A DNA stretch of 39,594 nt from JAGQTE01 sp964648005 (lineage in GTDB: Bacteria; Actinomycetota; Acidimicrobiia; Acidimicrobiales; Acidimicrobilacustridaceae): the NCBI GenBank assembly GCA_964648005.1, contig CAZYKR010000005.1, positions 1 through 39,594 of the forward strand. The letters run 5' to 3'. The notes beneath the pieces are model-generated. The model was not told the origin of the DNA. It saw only the letters and a list, made by a program, of their open reading frames with translations, and made no database searches. Below, in pieces: positions 1-8,597 of the stretch; position 1 is the stretch's first letter, and every line of letters starts with the position of its first letter. Position numbers and translations under genes: made by a program.

Positions 1-940
1 CCCACAGGTCGATCGTCTCGGTCAGGTACCGCGACCAGGCGTGGGCGTCGCGCACCACCGCCCCGCGGATGGTGAGGATGTTGTGCAGGTTGTGCGACGT
101 GTTCTCGGCCGTGCACAGCGCCCGGTGCTGCGGGAAGTAGAAGTTCATCTCCGCTGGCGCTTCGGTGCCCGGCGTGACCTGGAACACGATCTCCACCCCG
201 TCGACGGTCAGCGTCTGACCCGTGTGGGTGATGTCGATCGTCGGCGCGATGAGCGAGACCGTGCCCGTCGATGTCGTCTGTCCCAGTCCGGCGCCGATCT
301 GGCCCGCCGGCCCCCGGTCGAGGGCCGCGCCGTACATGTAGCCGGCTCGGCGCGTCATGGCCGTGCCGGCGAACACGTTCTCGGCGATGGCGTGGTGCAG
401 GAATCCTTCGGGCGCGATGACTGCGACCTCGCCCGCGTCGACCTGTTCCTGGGTGATGATGCCCTTCACCCCGCCGAAGTGATCGGCGTGCGAGTGGGTG
501 TAGATCATCGCCCGCACCGGGCGCTCGCCCCGATGCTCGGTGTAGAGGGCGAACGCCGCGGCCGCCGTCTCGGAGCTGATCAGCGGGTCGATGACGATGA
601 CCCCGGTGTCGCTCTCGATGATGCTCATCACCGACAGGTCGAACCCGCGCAGCTGGTAGACGCCCGGCACCACCTCGAACAGCCCGTCTTCGATGAGCAG
701 CTGCCCCTGGCGCCACAGGCTCGGGTTGGCGGTGTCGGGCGCGTCTGCTCCACGCATGAACTCGTAGGCGTCGAGGTCCCACACGACCCGACCGTCGGCG
801 GCCATGACCTGACGCTGCGCCGATCGGCCGACGAAGCCTCGGGTGGCGTCGCCGACGTCGGCGTCGTCGTCCCACGGCAGCGACGCCGCCATCGTGTCGA
901 TCGCTGCACGGGTCGCCGGTGTCGCCGTCCGATCGGTCAT
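1..940 (-). CDS. Metallo-beta-lactamase-fold alkyl sulfatase (BDS1/SdsA type), C-terminus cut by window edge
   Basis: Reading leftward from the ATG at 940, about 313 codons remain open to the window edge. The translation carries THSHADHFGG at about residues 148-157 (the HxHxDH zinc ligands of the metallo-beta-lactamase fold) and later TPGTEAPAEMNFYFP and CTAENTSHNLHNI, both characteristic of class III alkyl/aryl-sulfatases such as SdsA1 and BDS1. Family members are about 600-660 aa, so the dimerisation and SCP2-like C-terminal parts lie outside. The start has GGAGGTG just upstream. No signal peptide is seen, so a cytoplasmic protein is likely. Expected role: hydrolysis of alkyl sulfate esters to release sulfate. 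It is divergent from the FGly-type sulfatase at 1104, with 163 bp between them. The family call is firm; the substrate is unknown. Confidence 0.9.
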   Translation of the reverse strand, partial: MTDRTATPATRAAIDTMAASLPWDDDADVGDATRGFVGRSAQRQVMAADGRVVWDLDAYEFMRGADAPDTANPSLWRQGQLLIEDGLFEVVPGVYQLRGFDLSVMSIIESDTGVIVIDPLISSETAAAAFALYTEHRGERPVRAMIYTHSHADHFGGVKGIITQEQVDAGEVAVIAPEGFLHHAIAENVFAGTAMTRRAGYMYGAALDRGPAGQIGAGLGQTTSTGTVSLIAPTIDITHTGQTLTVDGVEIVFQVTPGTEAPAEMNFYFPQHRALCTAENTSHNLHNILTIRGAVVRDAHAWSRYLTETIDLW

Positions 941-1103
941 CTGCCCACCTCCGGGCCTCGGGCGGGGCGTCTCGATGGGCACCCCGGCCCCCATGGTCAT
1001 GTGATCGCCGGCTCGCGCTGCGCCGTCGGCTCGCAGCCTAGGCGGCGGCCTGCGGCGCCCGGCTCGGACTCGTACGCCCGGTCGGGCGGTAGCGTGCGCC
1101 GCC

Positions 1104-2720
1104 ATGACCAAGCCGAACGTCCTCGTGATCATGACCGACGAGGAGCGCTACCCGACGCCGTACGAGACACCGGCGGTGACGCGCTTTCGGCGTGAGCACC
1201 TGCCGGCGCGTGACCGCATCCGCGACGGTGGCCTCGAGCTGCACCGCCACTACGTCGGCGCCACGGCCTGCGTGCCGAGCCGGGCGACGATGTTCACCGG
1301 CCAGTACCCGTCGCTGCACCACGTGTCGCAGACCGACGGCATCGCCAAGGGGCCCGACGACCCGTCGATGCACTGGCTCGACCCCCGCCGTGTGCCGACG
1401 CTCGGCCACTGGTTCCGCGCCGCCGGCTACGACACGCACTACCGGGGCAAGTGGCACATCAGCCATGCCGACCTGCCATCGGCCGACGGGTTCGGTCTGG
1501 CCACCTGCGACGACGACGGGGTCGTCGACCGAGACGCCGTCGCCGCCTACCTGACCGCCGACCGCCTCGACCCGTTCGGCTTCTCCGGGTGGATCGGCCG
1601 TGAGCCCCACGGCGCCGCCAAGAACAACTGCGGCACCGTGCGCGACCCCCTCTACGCCGAGGAGGTCGCCGACGTGTTCGCGGAGCTGGCGAAGGCCGCA
1701 CAGGACGGCCCGTGGCTGGCGGTCGCCTCGTTCGTCAACCCCCACGACATCGCCTTCGCCGGGGGCATCTACGAGCTGCTGCTCGGCTACGAGCTCGATC
1801 CGAGCGTCCCCGAGATCCCCGCCGCGCCGTCGCAGGCCGATGCGTTCGCCGGCCGCCCGGCGTGCCAGGAGCAGTTCACCCAACTGTGGCCCCAGATGGT
1901 GGCGCACCAGCCGCCCGATGGCGCCTACCGCCGCCTCTACTACCACCTGTTGCGGCTGGTCGATCAGGCCATCGGCAGGATCCTCGACGCCCTCGAGGCA
2001 TCGGGCATGGCGGACGACACCATCGTCGTGTTCACCTCCGATCACGGAGACCTGCTCGGCGCCCACGGCGGCATGCAGCAGAAGTGGGCTAACGCCTACG
2101 ACGAGGCGCTGCGGGTGCCCATGGTCGTCAAGGGCCCCGGCATCGCGGCGTCGGCCGACGGCATCGAGATTCCGACGAGCCACGTCGACCTCATCCCGAC
2201 GTTGCTGGGCCTCGTCGGCGCCGACGTCGAGGCCGCCGCCGCGTCGCTCGGCGCCAGCCACACCGAGGTGCGCCTGTTGCCCGGCCGCGACCTCAGTGAC
2301 CTGCTCACCGGCACTACGGCGGCCGCCAGCGTCGCAGCCCCCGTGTACTTCATGACCGAGGACGACGTGACCCGAGGTGTGAAGCAACGCAACCTGCTGA
2401 CGGGTGAGCCGTTCGACGCCATCGATGCGCTCACCTGCATCGAGTCCGTGGTCGCCCCGCTGCCGACCGGCCCCGACGGTGCTCCCGAGCTGTGGAAGCT
2501 GAACCACTACCACGAGGGCCTGCGGGCGTGGCACGCCGATCGGGGTGCCATCTCCCCCAACGACCGGGGACTTGATGCCGACCCGGAGTGGGAGCTGCAC
2601 AACCTCACGGTTGACCCTGAGGAGCGGACGAACCTGGCGGCGTCGGCGGCCGAGACCAAGGCGGCGATGCACACCATCCTCGAGTCCGAGCGGGACACCA
2701 AGCGCCTGCTGCCGTCGTGA
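1104..2720 (+). CDS. Type I sulfatase (formylglycine-dependent, alkaline-phosphatase superfamily)
   Basis: 538 aa. The N-terminus NVLVIMTDEER supplies the first metal-binding Asp, and ACVPSRATMFTGQYP contains the C-x-P-S-R sulfatase signature, with Cys56 the residue converted to formylglycine. GKWHI and TSDHGDLLGAHGG supply further conserved Lys and metal-binding Asp/His residues. It should hydrolyse a sulfate (or phosphonate-type) ester; the substrate is not predictable. No signal peptide is apparent. The -10-like TAGCGT at 1090-1095 lies 8 nt before the ATG, and no Shine-Dalgarno is visible, which suggests a leaderless or very short leader. The next gene overlaps by 4 nt. No formylglycine-generating enzyme or sulfate transporter is in the window. 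Confidence 0.92.
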   Translation: MTKPNVLVIMTDEERYPTPYETPAVTRFRREHLPARDRIRDGGLELHRHYVGATACVPSRATMFTGQYPSLHHVSQTDGIAKGPDDPSMHWLDPRRVPTLGHWFRAAGYDTHYRGKWHISHADLPSADGFGLATCDDDGVVDRDAVAAYLTADRLDPFGFSGWIGREPHGAAKNNCGTVRDPLYAEEVADVFAELAKAAQDGPWLAVASFVNPHDIAFAGGIYELLLGYELDPSVPEIPAAPSQADAFAGRPACQEQFTQLWPQMVAHQPPDGAYRRLYYHLLRLVDQAIGRILDALEASGMADDTIVVFTSDHGDLLGAHGGMQQKWANAYDEALRVPMVVKGPGIAASADGIEIPTSHVDLIPTLLGLVGADVEAAAASLGASHTEVRLLPGRDLSDLLTGTTAAASVAAPVYFMTEDDVTRGVKQRNLLTGEPFDAIDALTCIESVVAPLPTGPDGAPELWKLNHYHEGLRAWHADRGAISPNDRGLDADPEWELHNLTVDPEERTNLAASAAETKAAMHTILESERDTKRLLPS

Positions 2721-3172
2721 CCGAGCCATCCGGGGCCGAGCCGTCGAAGGAGCAGCCGTCCCAGGCGCAGCACGTCGTGCGCATCGTGCTGGGGGTGGCA
2801 CTGGTGCTGGCCGGGCTCGGGCACCTCACGTGGGCGCGCACCGAGTTCCAGGCGCAGGTGCCCGGGTGGGTGCCGCTCGATGCCGATCTCGTCGTGGTGT
2901 TGTCGGGCATCGTCGAGATCGCCCTCGGCGCGGCGCTGGCTGCGCTCCCCCGCTCTCGGGTCGTGCTCGGGTGGGTGGCTGCAGCGTTCTTCGTCGCCAT
3001 CTTCCCCGGCAACGTCTCGCAGTACGTCGACGGTGACGCCGCCTTCGGCCTCGACAGCGACGCCGCTCGGGCCGTGCGCCTGCTGTTCCAGCCGGTCCTC
3101 ATCGTGGTCGCCCTCTGGTCGACCGGCGCCTGGGCCGCGTGGCGCCACCAGTCGACGCCGGCCAGAACCTGA
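2717..3172 (+). CDS. DoxX-like four-helix membrane protein
   Basis: 151 aa, starting with GTG inside the stop of the sulfatase (GTGA overlap), so it is probably translationally coupled to it. After a polar N-terminus of about 18 residues there are four hydrophobic stretches: VVRIVLGVALVLAGLGHL, LVVVLSGIVEIALGAALAAL, VVLGWVAAAFFVAIFP and LLFQPVLIVVALW. The GHL and EIALGAAL pattern resembles DoxX-like/DoxD membrane proteins of about 120-150 aa. The biochemical role of this family is poorly defined. Coupling to a sulfatase suggests membrane-associated handling of a product or redox partner, but that is inference. Confidence 0.7.
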   Translation: MTEPSGAEPSKEQPSQAQHVVRIVLGVALVLAGLGHLTWARTEFQAQVPGWVPLDADLVVVLSGIVEIALGAALAALPRSRVVLGWVAAAFFVAIFPGNVSQYVDGDAAFGLDSDAARAVRLLFQPVLIVVALWSTGAWAAWRHQSTPART

Positions 3173-3216
3173 CCAACGGTCGTCGCGACACGGCCAACAA
3201 AGGCCGATGCACGATG

Positions 3217-3294
3217 TCCCGGCGAATCGAGTGTGCAAATTCGGTGCGATAGTGACGCGATCTGCACACTCGTTCGACTGAACCACCGTTCAGG
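3217..3294. repeat. Dispersed hairpin repeat, copy R1
   Basis: Arms GAGTGTGCAAAT (3229-3240) and ATCTGCACACTC (3260-3271) pair with one mismatch around a 19-nt loop. Conserved flanks are TCCCGGCGAATC on the left and GTTCGACTGAACCACCGTTCAG on the right (split here as two shorter blocks: GTTCGACTGAAC, CACCGTTCAG). It lies between the convergent ends of the DoxX-like gene and the glycine-rich protein gene, where it could end transcription from both sides. Copies R2-R6 occur at 4391, 8484, 8598, 11811 and 18767. Confidence 0.85.
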
Positions 3295-3304
3295 CTGTGC
3301 AACG

Positions 3305-3380
3305 TCAGCCGGTGAAGGTGGGCGTGACGACCGCGGCGGCGATCAGCCGGTGAAGGCGGGCGTGACGACCGCGGCGGCTG
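3305..3380 (-). repeat. 38-bp tandem duplication of a C-terminal-motif coding segment
   Basis: Two 38-bp units (3305-3342 and 3343-3380) differ at one internal position and near their ends. On the minus strand the second unit encodes the last residues of the glycine-rich protein, AAVVTPAFTG and stop. The first unit, just beyond that stop and out of frame with it, would encode AAVVTPTFTG and another stop. Confidence 0.85.
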
Positions 3381-4284
3381 CCGTCGACGTGGTTGTGCTC
3401 GGCGCGGTGGTCGTGGTCGGTGCGTCCGGGTCATAGGTGATGGTCACCGAGCCGTCGCCGGCCTGCACGCCCGCGGTGAACGTGGTGCCGACGGGCCCGA
3501 GGCTTGAGCCGCCACCACCACCGCCGCCGGCGCTGGTCCCGACCGTGCCTGCACCGCCTCCGCCGCCGCCGCCGCCACCGCCGCCGCCACCTCCGCCGCC
3601 GCTGCCTCCGGTCTGGGGGTTGCTGTCACCGGGCCCGCCCTCGCCGCCGATCCCCAGCACACCTGCGGTCCCCGGACCACCGGCCGTCGTCCCGGAGCCG
3701 CCGACGCCACCGGCGGATGCCGTACCGCCACCGCCGCCGCCGGCGCACGGACCGCACGCCGTCGAGTCGCCCCCGGCGACCCCGTTCTCGGCCCCAGCGC
3801 CGCCCAAGCCAGCATTGTCACCACCGCTCGCCCCGCCACCGCCACCCCCGGCGACCGCGACGCGCTCAGCCAGCGTCGTCCCGCCACGCCGGAGGTCGGA
3901 CGCACCGCCGCCACCGCCGCCGCCGAACAGCCCGTCGCCGCCGTCGGCGCCGCCGTTGTAGCCGCCGACTCCCCCAGCGGCGTCCAACAGATCGCCACCG
4001 GCGCAGCCGACGTTGACCTGCAGCGTCTCGCCCGGTGTCACGGCGATGGTGGTGGAGGTCAGGCCGCCATTGGCGCCATCAGCGCTGCCGGCGCCGCCCT
4101 GAGCGCCGCGCAGCTCGACCTGCAACGACGTCACGCCTGCCGGCACCACGAAGTCCTCCGGTGCCCCGGTGCAGGCGAAGGTCGCCGACATCGGCGCCGC
4201 CGACGACGGTGCGCTGGCGAGCACCAGCGCTCCAGGCACGGCCAGCACTGCGGCGGCTGCGACATGGCTCACGGATCGACGCAT
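3343..4284 (-). CDS. Secreted glycine-rich protein ending in a PxFTG motif
   Basis: 313 aa. Residues 1-30 form a Sec signal peptide (MRRSVSH, then a hydrophobic Ala/Val/Leu core, then SAAP). Next comes a small beta-type region (FVVPAGVTSLQVELRGAQGG, TIAVTPGETLQVNVGCAGG) followed by long Gly runs, including one of about 16 glycines. This resembles the glycine-rich domains of secreted bacterial and eukaryotic proteins. The C-terminus is a Thr/Ala-rich linker ending TPAFTG at the stop codon, a motif shared with the proteins at 21712 and 22907. There is no membrane anchor after the motif. Probable cell-surface or extracellular matrix protein; no enzymatic residues are recognised. Confidence 0.8.
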   Translation of the reverse strand: MRRSVSHVAAAAVLAVPGALVLASAPSSAAPMSATFACTGAPEDFVVPAGVTSLQVELRGAQGGAGSADGANGGLTSTTIAVTPGETLQVNVGCAGGDLLDAAGGVGGYNGGADGGDGLFGGGGGGGASDLRRGGTTLAERVAVAGGGGGGASGGDNAGLGGAGAENGVAGGDSTACGPCAGGGGGGTASAGGVGGSGTTAGGPGTAGVLGIGGEGGPGDSNPQTGGSGGGGGGGGGGGGGGGGAGTVGTSAGGGGGGGSSLGPVGTTFTAGVQAGDGSVTITYDPDAPTTTTAPSTTTSTAAAAVVTPAFTG

Positions 4285-4390
4285 GATTCCTCCCGAGAAC
4301 AGCGAGCAGTCACGCTAGCCGCGCACGTTGACGGACCTTGGTGTCCCTGACGGCGCCCTGTCGCCGGTGCACACGCGAGCGCTCCTTCGG

Positions 4391-4465
4391 CAGATCGACT
4401 GTGCAGATACGGTGCGATATCGACGCGATCTGCCGGTTCGTTCGGCCGAATCGCCGTTCACCAGC
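4391..4465. repeat. Dispersed hairpin repeat, copy R2 (mixed arms)
   Basis: Left arm GACTGTGCAGAT (4397-4408), 19-nt loop, right arm ATCTGCCGGTTC (4428-4439). The left arm matches R3 and the right arm matches R4, so pairing is limited to the inner positions. It lies about 80 nt downstream of the stop of the large secreted protein. Confidence 0.75.
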
Positions 4466-4522
4466 CGCGGCCGCAGCCAGCCTCCGAATCGCCGTTGATC
4501 AGTCTCGGTCGCAGCCAGCCGC
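4447..4522. repeat. 38-bp imperfect tandem repeat next to R2
   Basis: Units 4447-4484 and 4485-4522 both begin CGAATCGCCGTT and contain CGCAGCCAGCC; about six positions differ by eye. Together with R2 they fill most of the 260-nt gap between two minus-strand genes. No gene is seen in it. Confidence 0.6.
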
Positions 4523-4544
4523 CGATCCGTCAGCCGCCGAGCCG

Positions 4545-7500
4545 TCAGGCCGCCGCCACCAACGACCGCAGGGCGATGTCCACGGCGAGGTTGTCGGCAG
4601 CCACCACCAGCGGATCAGCGGCGGCGAGGCTGTTGCGGTTCACCCACCAGCCCGTGCGGTAGCTGCCGTCGGTGCTGCGGGCGCGCACCTTGTAGGTGCC
4701 GGGCAGCACACCGGTGAAGGCGTAGGACCCGTCGGGCTGGGTCACCGCAGTCGCGGCGACCTTGTCGTTGCTGAACAGCTTCACCTCGATGCCGCCCAGC
4801 GGCGCCGTGGTGTCGACGTCGGTGATCGTGCCCCCGACGGTGACCGTGTCGGCCTGCTGCCACATGCGGGTCGACAGGTTCGTCGTGGTGCCGCCCGTCA
4901 TCGTGAACGTGTCGGCGGTCCACTGCGTCGGCCGCTCGTCGAACCAGCTCGTGGCGTACACGACGCCGCTCGGGTCCCAGTAGCGGGCGGTCCAGGTGCC
5001 CGTCGGGTCCAGGCTCGCCGTGGCGAACTGGCCGGCGGCATCGGAGGTCAGCACCCGCACCACGGCGCCGTTGCGGTACAGCGTCACCTTCATGCCCGGC
5101 ACCGGGGCGCCGGAGACGCCGTCGGTGATCGTGCCCGTCACCGACGCAAGCTGCGCCTTGGGCGTGAGCGCCGCGTCGACGGTGGCCGTCGAGTCGAGCA
5201 GCACGTTCACGGGCGTCGCGCCGACCAGGTTCGTGGCGTTGGCGTGGTACTCGCCGCCGTAGGTTGCGTTGCCGACGAAGCGCACCTTGTAGTCGACGCC
5301 GGCGTTGACGTCGAAGCCATAGGCGCCGGTGCCGTCGGTTGTCGTGGTGGCCACGACGGCGTTCGCCGAGTTGTACAGCCACACGCTGAGTCCGACGACG
5401 GGACCCGTCGTCGCCTCGTCGGTGACGGTGCCGGCGATGCGGGTCACCGGCGAGCCGGCGATGCGACCCGGCGATCCCGTCCCGTGGCCATCGACGGCGA
5501 GGAAGGCACCATTGACGCCGGCGACACTCAGGGCCGAGATGGTGCCGGCGATGCCGGCAGCGTTGTCGAAGGTGAACCCGGTCGTCGCCGGCCCGAAGTC
5601 GACACCCGTCACCCGGGCGCCGGAGGCGTCGAAGAGGTTCACGGCGTCACCGCCGCCGCCGAAGCCGACGCCGGAGCCGCTGTAGGAGCCGACCTGGAGT
5701 CCGACCGGGATGGCAGCGCCGAACCACGCCGACTGCAGCGCGGTCGCCGTGCCCGAAGTTCCCTCGACGAACACGACCGACGCACCGGCCGCGATCGAGG
5801 TCACGTCCATCAGCGCCACGGCGCCGACGGGCGAGTTGGAGTTGTCGTCGATCTTCCAGCCGCTGATGTCGATCGGACCGGCGCCGGTGTTGGTGACCTC
5901 GAACCAGTCGGCGGCGTACGACGTGCCGCTGCTGCTCCACGGCGACACCTCGGACACGATCAGCGTCGTGGCCTTCGTCCCGGGCGATCCGGTCTCGATG
6001 GCATCTGCCGCGACGAACGCTCCGTTGACCCCGTCGACGCTGAGCGTCGCCACGGGCGGGAGCGGGAGCGTCGTGGCGCCGACGCCCACGGTGTTGTCGA
6101 AGGTCTGGCCGGTGGTGGCCACGCCGAAGCTGATGCCGGTGACTCGATCGCCACTCGGGTCGAACAGGTTCACGGCGTCGCCGCCCGTGCTGAGCCCGAT
6201 GCCGCCGCCGCTGTAGGAACCGATCGTGAAGCCCGACGGCACCGAGCCCCCGAACCACGCGGTCTCGAAGTTGGCGATCGTCGTGCCGTCACCCTCGACG
6301 AACACGGCCGACGCGCCCGGCTCGAGGCTGGTCACGCCGACGAGCTCGACCGAGTTGGCGAAGGCGTTGGAGTTGTCGTCCATGCGATAGCCGGTCAGGT
6401 CGACGGCCTCGCCGCCGTTGTTGGTGACCTCGAACCAGTCGGCGCCGTACGGGGCGCTGCCGCTGCTCCACGGCGACACCTCGGAGATGACGAGGTTCGC
6501 CAACGTGGTCGACTCGTCGACGACGTCGGTGAGGGTCAACGTGTACGGCGTGCTCGTGGCGTCCGGCGTGCCGCCGACGGTCGTGTCGTCGACGGTGACC
6601 GACACCTCGTAGGAGATCTGCGTCTCGTAGTCGAGGGTCGTGCCGGCGGCGATGTAGAGGCCATTCGAGTCGACCTCGAACGAGGCCGCGTCCGGACCGG
6701 TCACGGCGAGGTCGTTGGTGCCGAGGCCGTCGTCGGTGATCTCGACGTCGGCGACCTTGAGGCGGGTCACCGTGTTGGTGTTCTCGGCGAGCGAGGTCGT
6801 CTGGTTGGTCAGCGCCACGTCGGTCGGTGCCTGGTTCGGCGCGGCCGACGGGCTGTACACCCACAGCTGCGGGTGATCGATGTCGCCGCCGCCGTTCTCG
6901 CTGACGACGTAGAGGTTGCCGTCGTGGTCCATCGTCAGGCCCTCGTGCTGCTGGTTCGGCACCGACAGCGGGTTGCCCGGGTCGGACACGATCGTCAGCG
7001 TCGAGTCGATGACGCCGGACCGGTCGATGTTGATGATGCGCCCGTCCTCCTGGCTGAGCATCAGCAGGTTGGCCTCATGGGCCTCGCCCGTCATCGAGGG
7101 GATGTTCGACAGTGCGTACACATCGGCGAAGTCCGTCATGCCCGTCAACGCCGGGTCGAACAGGTTCGTCGAGTTGACGGTCGACGGCGACCCGTTCGTG
7201 GCGGTGCCGGCGCCGAAGTCGACGCCCGTTTGGAAGATGCCGAGCGGCGAGATCTCCTTGACCGGGATGTAGCCGCCGGTGAGGGGGTCATACGTCAGCC
7301 CCTCGAGGCCGGTGTTGTCCTCGAAGGTGCCGAGGTCCACGGTCTGCACGGCGCTGCGCGTGAGCGTCGTGCCGGGCGCGTAGGTGAACAGGTTGAGTTG
7401 GCGGTCGCGCTCTTCCACCATGACGAACTGGTTCCCGCCGCCGACGTAGGTGATCCCCTCGGGGTCGTAGAACTCGGTGCCCTGCGGGCTGGAGCCGGGC

Positions 7501-8366
7501 GCAAGGGTCATCGTGTCGATGAGCGCGCCGGTCTTGGAGACCTGGGTGACGGAGGTCCCGCCGTCACCGATGACGAACAGCGAGTCCGTCGTCGGGTTGT
7601 ACGTGACACCCGAGACCTCCTGCGCCAGGAGGTTCGTGCCGTCCGGTGGCGTCGTGCGCGTCGGCTCGGGCAGGTCGTAGCGACCGACCCGCACGTAGGT
7701 CGACAGGTCGACGTCGGTGACGGCGGCGGGGCCGCCGACGATCGTGCCGGGCGATCCCGTCTCGCCGCCGGTATCGGAGACGAAAGCACCGTTGGTGCCG
7801 ACGACGCTCAGCGTCGAGATAGCGCCGACCACGCCGGCGGCGTTGTCGAAGGTCGTGGCGGTGCCTGCGGCGCCGAAGCTGACGTTGGTCACGAGCGTGC
7901 CGCCGCTGTCGTAGAGGTTGACGGCGTCGCCGCCAGACCCGAGGCCGATGCCGCTCCCGCTGTAGGTGCCGATGGTGAAGCCCGACGGGGGCGAGGCGCC
8001 GAACCACGCCGTGGTCAGCGCCGTGGCCTGGGTCGCCGTGCCCTCGACGAACACGACGGACTGGCCGGGATCGATCGAGGTGACGCCGCTGAGGGCGACG
8101 GCGCTGGCGAACGACGCCGAACTGTCGTCGACCTTCCAGCCGGTGATGTCGACTGCGGTGGCGCCCGTGTTGGTGATCTCGAACCAGTCGGCGGCGTAGG
8201 TGCCGTTGCTGCTGCCGCCGGACCACACCTCGGAGATGATCAGGTCACCGGCGTCGGCGCTCGCCGGCGCCGCACCGAGGGTCGGCACCAGGGCAACCGC
8301 CATCGTTCCCGCCACCGCTGCGCTGACCCGCCGGACACGGCGTCGAGGGTCCCGTCGTACACGCAC
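4545..8366 (-). CDS. Large secreted lamin-tail / SdiA-regulated propeller / cadherin-like multidomain protein
   Basis: 1273 aa from the GTG at 8366, chosen because GGGAGGAG lies 8 nt upstream and the signal peptide then begins at once (VRVRRDPRRRVRR, hydrophobic core, APASADAG). An ATG at 8417 would add 17 unlikely residues. Domains in order, approximate residues: lamin-tail LTD1 40-195 (ISEVWSGG, ADWFEITNTG); SdiA-regulated/esterase-like beta-propeller 205-500 (EVSGVTYNPTTDSLFVIGDG, EGLTYDPLTGGY, HEGLTMDHDGNLYVVSENGG); cadherin-like 505-620 (DVEITDDGLGTNDL); LTD2 625-775; LTD3 790-950; three carboxypeptidase-regulatory-like beta-sandwich repeats to the end (AGTVTDEATTGPV, TGTITDGVSGAPVPGMKV, GGTITDVDTTAPLGGIEV). 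Likely an extracellular adhesive or surface protein; no catalytic site is assigned. It lacks the PxFTG terminus of its neighbour. Confidence 0.85.
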   Translation of the reverse strand: MRVRRDPRRRVRRVSAAVAGTMAVALVPTLGAAPASADAGDLIISEVWSGGSSNGTYAADWFEITNTGATAVDITGWKVDDSSASFASAVALSGVTSIDPGQSVVFVEGTATQATALTTAWFGASPPSGFTIGTYSGSGIGLGSGGDAVNLYDSGGTLVTNVSFGAAGTATTFDNAAGVVGAISTLSVVGTNGAFVSDTGGETGSPGTIVGGPAAVTDVDLSTYVRVGRYDLPEPTRTTPPDGTNLLAQEVSGVTYNPTTDSLFVIGDGGTSVTQVSKTGALIDTMTLAPGSSPQGTEFYDPEGITYVGGGNQFVMVEERDRQLNLFTYAPGTTLTRSAVQTVDLGTFEDNTGLEGLTYDPLTGGYIPVKEISPLGIFQTGVDFGAGTATNGSPSTVNSTNLFDPALTGMTDFADVYALSNIPSMTGEAHEANLLMLSQEDGRIINIDRSGVIDSTLTIVSDPGNPLSVPNQQHEGLTMDHDGNLYVVSENGGGDIDHPQLWVYSPSAAPNQAPTDVALTNQTTSLAENTNTVTRLKVADVEITDDGLGTNDLAVTGPDAASFEVDSNGLYIAAGTTLDYETQISYEVSVTVDDTTVGGTPDATSTPYTLTLTDVVDESTTLANLVISEVSPWSSGSAPYGADWFEVTNNGGEAVDLTGYRMDDNSNAFANSVELVGVTSLEPGASAVFVEGDGTTIANFETAWFGGSVPSGFTIGSYSGGGIGLSTGGDAVNLFDPSGDRVTGISFGVATTGQTFDNTVGVGATTLPLPPVATLSVDGVNGAFVAADAIETGSPGTKATTLIVSEVSPWSSSGTSYAADWFEVTNTGAGPIDISGWKIDDNSNSPVGAVALMDVTSIAAGASVVFVEGTSGTATALQSAWFGAAIPVGLQVGSYSGSGVGFGGGGDAVNLFDASGARVTGVDFGPATTGFTFDNAAGIAGTISALSVAGVNGAFLAVDGHGTGSPGRIAGSPVTRIAGTVTDEATTGPVVGLSVWLYNSANAVVATTTTDGTGAYGFDVNAGVDYKVRFVGNATYGGEYHANATNLVGATPVNVLLDSTATVDAALTPKAQLASVTGTITDGVSGAPVPGMKVTLYRNGAVVRVLTSDAAGQFATASLDPTGTWTARYWDPSGVVYATSWFDERPTQWTADTFTMTGGTTTNLSTRMWQQADTVTVGGTITDVDTTAPLGGIEVKLFSNDKVAATAVTQPDGSYAFTGVLPGTYKVRARSTDGSYRTGWWVNRNSLAAADPLVVAADNLAVDIALRSLVAAA

Positions 8367-8483
8367 CTGCTCGTCTCCTCCCACACGGCCGTCCGCCCGC
8401 GCGGCGGACAACCTCACAGGGCCAGGTGACCCGCCGGCGACACGGAGGTGAACGACGAGCGGTCACCATCCGAACTCTTCGCG

Positions 8484-8536
8484 CGCCGATCGACTGTGCA
8501 GATCCGGTGCGATATCGACGCGATCTGCTCACTCGA
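8484..8536. repeat. Dispersed hairpin repeat, copy R3
   Basis: Left arm GACTGTGCAGAT (8492-8503), 19-nt loop, right arm ATCTGCTCACTC (8523-8534). Two arm positions are unpaired compared with R5. It sits with R4 in the 343-nt gap between the 4545-8366 gene and the stop of the membrane-protein gene at 8710. Confidence 0.75.
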
Positions 8537-8597
8537 TCTCAGATCGGACGGTCGGCTCGCGCCTCGATCGGCCTCGCGGGTTCGCGCGGTGAGTTCC

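Noticed and set aside
41..1195. Long plus-strand open frame of 384 codons over the alkyl sulfatase
   Set aside because: It is the complement of a gene with clear catalytic motifs; its Arg/His/Val-rich translation has no domain.
1038..2801. 587-codon minus-strand frame over the type I sulfatase
   Set aside because: A high-GC antisense frame; the plus strand carries the C-x-P-S-R signature and normal protein composition.
3535..3610. Repetitive GCC/CCG run that could look like a CRISPR or satellite
   Set aside because: It encodes the poly-glycine stretch of the secreted protein; there are no spacers.
4338..8429. 1363-codon plus-strand frame opposite the lamin-tail protein
   Set aside because: Low-complexity Arg/Val/Gly translation; the minus strand has signal peptide, Shine-Dalgarno and recognised domains.
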